DNA of 11,207 nt, from positions 1 to 11,207 of the forward strand of contig VGSX01000097.1 in the NCBI GenBank assembly GCA_016874895.1, in the 5' to 3' direction. The translations under genes and the position numbers were made by a program. Source of the stretch: Deltaproteobacteria bacterium (GTDB lineage Bacteria > Desulfobacterota > Desulfobaccia > Desulfobaccales > Desulfobaccaceae). The first letter of the stretch is position 1. Each line of letters starts with the position of its first letter. The notes beneath the pieces are model-generated. The model had not been told where the DNA came from. It did not search any database and saw only the letters and a list, made by a program, of their open reading frames with translations. Below, in pieces: positions 1 through 5,419 of the stretch.

Positions 1-24
1 ATACTTTTTTTGAACGCGTCTTAA

Positions 25-46
25 CCTCAAAAGGGCATTTTTGAGG
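25..46. repeat. Perfect 8-bp stem-loop upstream of the truncated surface protein
   Basis: The arms CCTCAAAA (25-32) and TTTTGAGG (39-46) are perfect inverted repeats around a 6-nt loop. No clear T-tract follows on either strand, so a terminator is only weakly supported. The rest of 1-126 holds no gene that I can support. A short open frame from an ATG at 78 runs only to 152 and does not resemble the protein that follows. Confidence 0.3.
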
Positions 47-126
47 GCTTTCCCCTAAACTATGGTCTTGTGGATACATGAAAAGTATTGATGTCTTAAC
101 TGTCCAAACAGGATCGCTCAATTTAG

Positions 127-1608
127 GCAGGGATTATTGGAGTCGGTTATGATTGTGCTCCTACCATTACCGGCTGCACCATCAGTAATGGTAAGGGGAA
201 TGGGATCGGGATATACAGTGGCAGTGATGCATATAATTATCCGAGCAGACCTTTGATCACCAACAACACGATCACCGGCTGCGAATATGGCATTTATTCC
301 ACAGCACATTCCATCCCAACAATCGTGGGTAATACGCTAAAAAACAATACTTCATTCGGCTTGTATTATTCAGGGACCGCTATTCTTAATGCAGCTGGCA
401 ACAACTGGGGTCATGCCTCAGGGCCACTAGACAATTCTGACGACCGGGTGTCAGGAGGACTATTCAACCCCACCGGCCTTGGCTCACGGGTGAGCGACAA
501 GGTCAACTACTATCCGTGGACCGGCTGCACCATCGGGACCACGGCCACCCCTACCGGTTTCAGGGGCGCACCGGACAATGCCGCCATTAATCTGAGTTGG
601 AACCCCAACGGAGAAACCTCTCTGGGAGGCTATAAACTCTATTACGGGACCTCTCCAGGTAGTTACACCACTCCGGTGCTATTGGGCAAAGTGACCTCGT
701 ACAAACTCACCGGGCTTAATAACGGCCAGACTTATTATCTGGCCCTCAGTTCCATGAACACCGTGGGGGTCGAGAGCGCCCGGACCACCGAAGTGGTGGT
801 GACCCCCCACCAATCCAACACCATCACCGCCAGCGCCGGGAGCCACGGCAAAATCTCGCCCTCCGGGGACGTCACTGTACCAATAGGTACAGACAAGACC
901 TTCACGATTACTCCCGACGAGGGTTACCGCATAGCAGACGTCAGGGTGGACGGCGACTCGGTGGGGGCCGTGAGCAACTACACTTTCCAAAACGTAATTG
1001 TTGACCACACCATTGTCGCCAGCTTCACCATCAATACTTACACCATCATCGCCAGCGCCGGGTCCGGCGGCTCCATCTCGCCCACCGGCGAGGTGCAAGT
1101 GAACCATGGTGACAGCCAGACCTTTACTATCAAGCCCGACGACAATTACAATATCAAGAAGGTGCTGGTGGACGGCGTGTCCGTGGGGCCGGTGTCCTCT
1201 TACACCTTCAACAACGTCACCGAGGCCCATACCATTGCCGCCAGCTTCGTGGCTAAGACCGTGTCAATCCTTACGGACAAGGATTTAGTCAGGGTGCCCC
1301 CCGGGAAAACGGCCCCCTTGCAAGTGAAACTGAGCGCTCCACCGACAGCGGATGCGGAAGTGACCATTGCCTGGCAGAGCGGCAGCCTGGCCCTAAGCAT
1401 TCAGGGCCTCGGTACGCTAACCTTCACGCCAACCAACTGGAACTCCTACCAAACGGTCCAGATTGCAGCCACCCCGGATAAGACTGATATGAACGCCACC
1501 GCGGTGTTTGACCTTAGCGGTCCCGGATTGACCGGAAAGCAGATCACCGCGGTAAAGGCTGAAAAAGGAGATATGAGTTCTATCTTATTCTTGCTCTTGG
1601 GGAACTAA
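127..1608 (+). CDS. 5'-truncated surface/secreted protein: beta-helix, FN3, two InlB-B-like repeats, beta-sandwich
   Basis: Probably an extracellular or cell-surface binding protein; the substrate is unknown. The reading frame opens after a stop at 124-126, and protein-like sequence starts at once with beta-helix turns (TITGCTISNG, then ITNNTITGCEYGIY). The helix ends in the usual capping stretch NNWGHASGPLDNS, around 410-440. A fibronectin type III domain follows at about 544-810 (core motif YKLYYGTSPGSY). Next come two tandem 74-residue InlB-B-like repeats, then a C-terminal beta-sandwich with the common surface-protein motif LTFTPTNWNSYQTVQI. There is no ATG or GTG before residue TTG at 253, no Shine-Dalgarno there, and no signal peptide. 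A TTG-initiated 451-residue product would begin in the middle of the helix. I therefore read this as the 3' part of a longer gene cut at its left side, perhaps at an island boundary. The domain calls come from recognisable motifs. The gene looks unrelated to the restriction operon. Confidence 0.7.
   Translation, partial: AGIIGVGYDCAPTITGCTISNGKGNGIGIYSGSDAYNYPSRPLITNNTITGCEYGIYSTAHSIPTIVGNTLKNNTSFGLYYSGTAILNAAGNNWGHASGPLDNSDDRVSGGLFNPTGLGSRVSDKVNYYPWTGCTIGTTATPTGFRGAPDNAAINLSWNPNGETSLGGYKLYYGTSPGSYTTPVLLGKVTSYKLTGLNNGQTYYLALSSMNTVGVESARTTEVVVTPHQSNTITASAGSHGKISPSGDVTVPIGTDKTFTITPDEGYRIADVRVDGDSVGAVSNYTFQNVIVDHTIVASFTINTYTIIASAGSGGSISPTGEVQVNHGDSQTFTIKPDDNYNIKKVLVDGVSVGPVSSYTFNNVTEAHTIAASFVAKTVSILTDKDLVRVPPGKTAPLQVKLSAPPTADAEVTIAWQSGSLALSIQGLGTLTFTPTNWNSYQTVQIAATPDKTDMNATAVFDLSGPGLTGKQITAVKAEKGDMSSILFLLLGN
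817..1260 (+). repeat. Two tandem 74-residue InlB-B-like protein repeats
   Basis: Two coding repeats of 222 bp each (817-1038 and 1039-1260) encode closely similar modules. Both show the order ASAGS.G.ISP.G, TFTI.PD, VDG.SVG.VS.YTF.NV and HTI.ASF. This is the pattern of divergent InlB B-repeats, which are common in bacterial surface proteins. The DNA copies have diverged clearly, so this is old duplication within a family, not recent slippage. Confidence 0.7.
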
Positions 1609-1677
1609 GGGCATAGCCCGTGGCGCCAGAAAACTTCCTGCCTGAGCCGGGTGATGTTGGTCTCACTACAGTAAAAT

Positions 1678-1707
1678 TTGACGAGCAGTCCTGTTTCAGC
1701 CTATAAT
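1678..1707 (+). promoter_or_regulatory. Sigma70-type promoter for the res-hicAB-mod operon
   Basis: TTGACG at 1678-1683 (5 of 6 to the -35 consensus) and TATAAT at 1702-1707 (6 of 6 to the -10 consensus) are separated by 18 bp. Transcription would start near 1714, giving a leader of about 30 nt before res. No comparably good promoter is visible before hicA, hicB, mod or the two last genes, so this one may drive the whole rightward run. The match was found by eye. Confidence 0.65.
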
Positions 1708-1714
1708 CCCTTTG

Positions 1715-1738
1715 TGATCTTGAATTTTTAGCAGATCA
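1715..1738. promoter_or_regulatory. Inverted repeat between promoter and res start; possible operator
   Basis: TGATCT (1715-1720) and AGATCA (1733-1738) form a perfect 6-bp inverted repeat with a 12-bp spacer. It sits just downstream of the predicted transcription start and just upstream of the res start codon. The placement suits a repressor site, perhaps for an autoregulating protein of the cluster, or a small hairpin near the ribosome binding site. Each arm contains a GATC tetranucleotide. Short arms of this kind also arise by chance. Confidence 0.25.
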
Positions 1739-1743
1739 ATGGG

Positions 1744-4700
1744 ATGTCCATGAAGCAGGTCGTCATCGAAAATCCGGTCATCAATTCCCCTTTTGATGAA
1801 CCTCAACGTCACTTCCGCTTCTCCAACGAGGGTATCACCAACGAGGTCGTCCCGGAGCGCCGAGTAAGCTCCTATTTTATCCCCATCGCCAAGCCAAAGA
1901 AGAAAGGCAAACAGCTTTACTTCGACACGGAGTGGCTCCAGGAGCGCATCGAGGAGAACAAGTTCATCAACCGGGTGCGCTCCCGGGTGGCCATGTGGCG
2001 GCAGGGCGGTTACCTGGGGACCACTAAGACCACGGCCCGTCTTCTGGAATACTGGCAACGTCCCGACCGGGAGAAGAAGCTCTTTTTCTGCCAGATTGAG
2101 GCGCTGGAGACGGCCATTTACCTCACCGAGGTGGCCAAGAAATATGGCGATGCCTGGATTGACAATGACCTGCGCCAGGCCAACGCCGGTGCCAACCCCC
2201 TCCTCCACCGCATCGCCTTCAAGATGGCCACCGGTGCCGGCAAGACCGTGGTCATGACCATGCTCATCGCCTGGCACACCCTGAACAAGCTGGCTAACCC
2301 CCAGGACCCCAGATTCACCGACACCTTCCTAGTGGTGACCCCCGGCATCACCATCCGGGACCGGCTCCGGGTGCTCCTGCCCAATCTGCCGGAAAACTAC
2401 TACCACAAATGGGACCTCATCCCCCCGGACCAGCAAGGAGAATTGCTTAAGGCCAAAATCCTCATCACCAACTTTCATGCCTTCTTGCTCCGGGAGAAGG
2501 TGGCCGCCGGGAAGCTCACCAAGGCCATCCTGGCCCAGGGCGAAGTCAGCCCCTTCACCGAGACCCCCGAGGAAATGGTGCGCCGGGTCTGCCGGGTATT
2601 GGGAACAAAGAAGAACATCATCGTCCTCAACGATGAGGCTCACCATTGTTACCGCCGCAAACCGGACGGTATGGAAGAAAAGCTCACCGGGGACGAACGC
2701 CGGGAAGCCGAGAAGCGGGAAGAAGCCGCCCGAGTCTGGATTTCCGGCCTGGAGGCGGTCCAAGCCAAGTTAGGCATCAAAGTGGTTTACGACCTGTCGG
2801 CCACCCCCTTCTTCCTAAGAGGTTCGGGTTACTCCGAAGGCACCCTCTTTCCCTGGGTAGTTTCCGATTTCTCCCTCATCGACGCCATCGAGTCCGGCAT
2901 CGTCAAGGTGCCCAGGGTGCCTGTGGCCGACGACTCCATGGTGGGCGACCAACCGACTTACCGGGACCTCTGGCTGCGCATCCGAAACGATTTGCCTAAG
3001 AAAGGCGTTAAGAAAGGAAAGGATGAGTATAGCATCGAACCCAAGCCTCCAGCCGAACTCCAGGGGGCGCTTCACAGCCTTTACAGCAATTACGAGAAAT
3101 ATTACCGCCAATGGGAGCAAAACAGCGAAGCTCAGGCCAAAGGCCAGACCCCCCCGGTCTTTATCGTGGTCTGCAACAACACCAGCGTCTCCAAGCTGGT
3201 TTTTGAATATATCGCCGGGTGGGACAAGCCCCTATCCGACGGCTCCACCGTGCCGGCACCCGGCGCCCTCGACATCTTTAGCAATGTCCAGAACGGCCAA
3301 TGGGTCATCCGCCCCAATGCCATCCTCATTGACAGCGCCCAACTGGAGTCCGGCGAGGCCATGAGCGCCGACTTTAAGAAATTGGCTGCCAGGGAAATAG
3401 AGGAGTTTAAGACCGAATACCGGCTTCGCTTTCCTGGCCGCAATGTGGACAGCATCACTGACGAAGACCTGCTCCGGGAAGTAATGAATACCATCGGCAA
3501 GCCCGGCAAGCTGGGGGAGCAGGTTAAATGCGTGGTCTCCGTCTCCATGCTGACGGAAGGCTGGGACGCCAATACCGTTACTCACATCCTGGGGGTCCGG
3601 GCTTTTGGCACCCAACTCTTGTGCGAACAGGTTGTAGGGCGGGGCCTGCGCCGTATGGGCTTCGGCATCGAGAGCCGGACCCTGGAAGTCCAGGGCCAGC
3701 AAGTCGCCCTTGAAAGCTTCCCGGTGGAATATGCTGAGGTCTATGGGGTACCCTTTTCCTTTATACCCTGCGCCGGAACTCCCAAAGACCCCAAGCCCGG
3801 CCCCATCCCTACCCGGGTCCGGGCGCTCGATGACCGCATTGCTTGCGAGATCACCTTTCCCCGTCTCATGGGCTATCGTTATGACCTCACCGGGGGGACC
3901 ATCACCGCCCGGTTCACCGAAGACTCGAAATACATCTTGTCAACCGCCGACATCCCCACCTGGGTAGAAAATGCGCCCATTGTGGGGGAGTCCAGTATCC
4001 AGACCCTGGACGACCTCAAGCGCCGTCGGGAGCAGGAGGTGGTTTTCCTCCTGGCCAAGCTGGTGCTGGAGAAATACTTTCGGCAAGATGGCACCCAAAG
4101 AACCGACCGGCCTCCAGACCACCAGTTTGACTCAGAAGTGCAAGCATGGCTTTTCCCTCAGATTTTAAGTCTTACCCGGCGCTGGCTGAAGCAGTGCGTC
4201 ATCCTCAAGGACAACACCTTCCCCCAAATGCTTTTGCTCATCGAGTTCGCCCACAATGCCGCCGACCGCATCTATCAAGCTATCGTGGCTTCCACCACCG
4301 GCCAGAAGACCCTCAAGCCTATCCTGCGGCCTTACGACACCTTGGGCTCCACCCGCTATGTAGATTTCGACACCACCCGGCCTGTTTACCCCACCGACCC
4401 TAATAAATGCCACATCTCCCATGTGGTGGCGGACACCGGCTCCTGGGAGCAAAAGATGGCCCAGGCGTTGGAGGAGATGGACGAAGTCATTTGTTATGTC
4501 AAGAACCACAACCTGGGTTTTGCCATCCCTTACACCATTGACGGGGAGGAGAAGAACTACATCCCCGACTTCGTTGTGCGCCTGAAGGGTGAGGATGAAG
4601 ACCTTTTTAACCTTGTCATCGAGGTTACCGGGGAGAAGAAGAAGGAGAAGGCCGCTAAAGTGGCCACAGCCCGCAACCTTTGGGTCCCTGCCGTCAATAA

Positions 4701-4812
4701 CCATGGCGCTTATGGCCGGTGGGCCTTTTTAGAGATTGACGACCCTTGGGACGCCCAAAACCTCATCCGGGCCTTCCTAAAGACGCTGCCCTCATTGGAG
4801 AACAGCCCTTGA
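1744..4812 (+). CDS. res: Type III-like restriction subunit (Res): SF2 helicase/translocase plus C-terminal nuclease
   Basis: This is the restriction and DNA-translocation subunit of a Type III-like restriction-modification system, acting with the Mod protein encoded at 5420-8200. The 1022-residue protein shows the superfamily 2 helicase motifs in order: Walker A ATGAGKT (162-168), VTPGITIRDRL (198-208), ITNFHAFLL (241-249), the DEAH box (297-300), SAT (352-354), SMLTEGWDANTV (601-612) and QVVGRGLRR (629-637). The C-terminal tenth resembles a PD-(D/E)XK nuclease, with PDF at 941-943 and VIEVTGEKKKEK around 958-969. The canonical ExK position reads E960-V-T962. Length and layout suit ResIII-family proteins; I believe NCBI calls a family of this shape BPTD_3080. 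The ATG at 1744 gives the longest product after the promoter; a second in-frame ATG lies at 1750, and neither has a strong Shine-Dalgarno. The gene ends in a 4-nt overlap with the hicA start. Gene order is res before mod, the reverse of the classical EcoP1I layout. Confidence 0.9.
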   Translation: MSMKQVVIENPVINSPFDEPQRHFRFSNEGITNEVVPERRVSSYFIPIAKPKKKGKQLYFDTEWLQERIEENKFINRVRSRVAMWRQGGYLGTTKTTARLLEYWQRPDREKKLFFCQIEALETAIYLTEVAKKYGDAWIDNDLRQANAGANPLLHRIAFKMATGAGKTVVMTMLIAWHTLNKLANPQDPRFTDTFLVVTPGITIRDRLRVLLPNLPENYYHKWDLIPPDQQGELLKAKILITNFHAFLLREKVAAGKLTKAILAQGEVSPFTETPEEMVRRVCRVLGTKKNIIVLNDEAHHCYRRKPDGMEEKLTGDERREAEKREEAARVWISGLEAVQAKLGIKVVYDLSATPFFLRGSGYSEGTLFPWVVSDFSLIDAIESGIVKVPRVPVADDSMVGDQPTYRDLWLRIRNDLPKKGVKKGKDEYSIEPKPPAELQGALHSLYSNYEKYYRQWEQNSEAQAKGQTPPVFIVVCNNTSVSKLVFEYIAGWDKPLSDGSTVPAPGALDIFSNVQNGQWVIRPNAILIDSAQLESGEAMSADFKKLAAREIEEFKTEYRLRFPGRNVDSITDEDLLREVMNTIGKPGKLGEQVKCVVSVSMLTEGWDANTVTHILGVRAFGTQLLCEQVVGRGLRRMGFGIESRTLEVQGQQVALESFPVEYAEVYGVPFSFIPCAGTPKDPKPGPIPTRVRALDDRIACEITFPRLMGYRYDLTGGTITARFTEDSKYILSTADIPTWVENAPIVGESSIQTLDDLKRRREQEVVFLLAKLVLEKYFRQDGTQRTDRPPDHQFDSEVQAWLFPQILSLTRRWLKQCVILKDNTFPQMLLLIEFAHNAADRIYQAIVASTTGQKTLKPILRPYDTLGSTRYVDFDTTRPVYPTDPNKCHISHVVADTGSWEQKMAQALEEMDEVICYVKNHNLGFAIPYTIDGEEKNYIPDFVVRLKGEDEDLFNLVIEVTGEKKKEKAAKVATARNLWVPAVNNHGAYGRWAFLEIDDPWDAQNLIRAFLKTLPSLENSP

Positions 4813-5063
4813 ACCGCAAGAAGCTACTCCAACGTCTGGCCCAGGGGAACTTGCAGAATGTTCCTTTCGCCGATCTCGTCAACCTGGTGGAAGGCTTTGG
4901 CTTCAAACTTCTGCGCACTTCCGGGAGCCATCATATCTTCGGACATCCCGGCATCCCGGAATTGGTGAATCTTCAGAACGTGGGGGGTAAGGCCAAGCCT
5001 TATCAAATCCGCCAGTTTCTCCGTTTGGTGGAAAGGTATAATATTAAGCTGGAGGACAGGTGA
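4809..5063 (+). CDS. hicA: HicA-family toxin (putative mRNA interferase), variant C-terminus
   Basis: An 84-residue small basic protein of the HicA/YcfA family, double-stranded-RNA-binding-fold RNases that cleave mRNA when not held by HicB. The diagnostic segment is RTSGSHHIFGHPG; the histidines at 41-42 cover the usual catalytic position. The start is taken as TTG at 4809 because GGAG (4797-4800) lies 8 nt upstream. The only earlier ATG, at 4746, would place 21 unlikely residues inside res. TTG overlaps the res stop (TTGA, 4809-4812), implying translational coupling. The C-terminal half (IPELVNLQNV, then KPYQIRQFL) differs from the common HicA ending with a conserved histidine and a 'gTl..Il' motif. 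This is therefore a variant subfamily, and toxicity is inferred from the family. The stop overlaps the next start, as expected for a hicAB pair. Confidence 0.85.
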   Translation: MNRKKLLQRLAQGNLQNVPFADLVNLVEGFGFKLLRTSGSHHIFGHPGIPELVNLQNVGGKAKPYQIRQFLRLVERYNIKLEDR

Positions 5064-5284
5064 TGAGTGACTATCATATCAACATCTTTTACAGTGACGA
5101 AGACGGCGGCTACATTGCCGACATTCCCGACCTGGATTCCTGTTCCGCCTTCGGGGGCACCCCAGAAGAGGCCCTGGCCGAAGTGGAGCAGGCGAAAAAG
5201 GCTTGGTTAGCCGCGGCGGAGCAGGCAGGAAAGCCCATCCCGCCGCCCCGCTATCGCCCCGTGATTTATCAGGTCTCTCATTGA
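5063..5284 (+). CDS. hicB: HicB-family antitoxin, minimal form
   Basis: A 73-residue protein whose first 50 residues match the HicB partial RNase H-like fold: YHINIFYSDEDGGYIADIPDL, with GGYIADIPDL as its clearest part, then a helix rich in A, E and K starting at TPEEALAEV. HicB binds and neutralises HicA. ATG at 5063 overlaps the hicA stop (TGATG), and GGAGG (5051-5055) lies 7 nt upstream; GTG at 5060 is possible but less well spaced. After the core only a proline-rich tail (GKPIPPPRYRPVIYQVSH) remains. There is no room for the helix-turn-helix or ribbon-helix-helix domain that many HicB proteins use for autoregulation. Repression may therefore be absent, or left to another factor or to the res promoter. 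Confidence 0.85.
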   Translation: MSDYHINIFYSDEDGGYIADIPDLDSCSAFGGTPEEALAEVEQAKKAWLAAAEQAGKPIPPPRYRPVIYQVSH

Positions 5285-5288
5285 TAAA

Positions 5289-5356
5289 CTTGGCGCACTC
5301 TGCGCCTTTGCGAGAAACTTCTTGTTGTTTCTCGCAAAGACGCCAAGGACGCAAAG
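5289..5356. repeat. REP/MITE-like long hairpin between hicB and mod
   Basis: Two 30-nt arms (5289-5318 and 5327-5356) form an inverted repeat around an 8-nt loop. The inner 13 bp (CTTTGCGAGAAAC against GTTTCTCGCAAAG) are perfect, and the outer 17 positions carry six mismatches. Stretches like CTTTGCG, CCTTGGCG and TTTGCGAGAAA recur as extragenic palindromes in many environmental bacterial genomes; that is from memory. Within this operon it would make a strong RNA stem 65 nt before mod. It could slow polymerase, mark an RNA-processing site, or block decay from the 3' side of the res-hicAB message. Confidence 0.7.
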
Positions 5357-5366
5357 CACCTTGTAG

Positions 5367-5383
5367 GGTGCGCCCTGCGCACC
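5367..5383. repeat. Second small palindrome upstream of mod
   Basis: GGTGCGC (5367-5373) and GCGCACC (5377-5383) form a perfect 7-bp GC-rich stem with a 3-nt loop, 10 nt after the larger hairpin. No T-tract follows, so it is not a convincing intrinsic terminator. A similar GTAGGGTGCGC core is, from memory, a widespread intergenic repeat. It ends 21 nt before the mod Shine-Dalgarno and does not cover it. Confidence 0.5.
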
Positions 5384-5419
5384 ATTTAACCTGCCCCACC
5401 TTGCAGGAAGGGACACCAT

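Noticed and set aside
679..1230. Minus-strand 183-codon frame opposite the surface protein
   Set aside because: Antisense shadow of the FN3 and repeat coding region. The sense frame carries clear domains; this one is glycine- and histidine-rich noise.
4165..4704. Minus-strand 179-codon frame opposite the res C-terminus
   Set aside because: Antisense shadow of a GC-rich gene; no start signal or domain.
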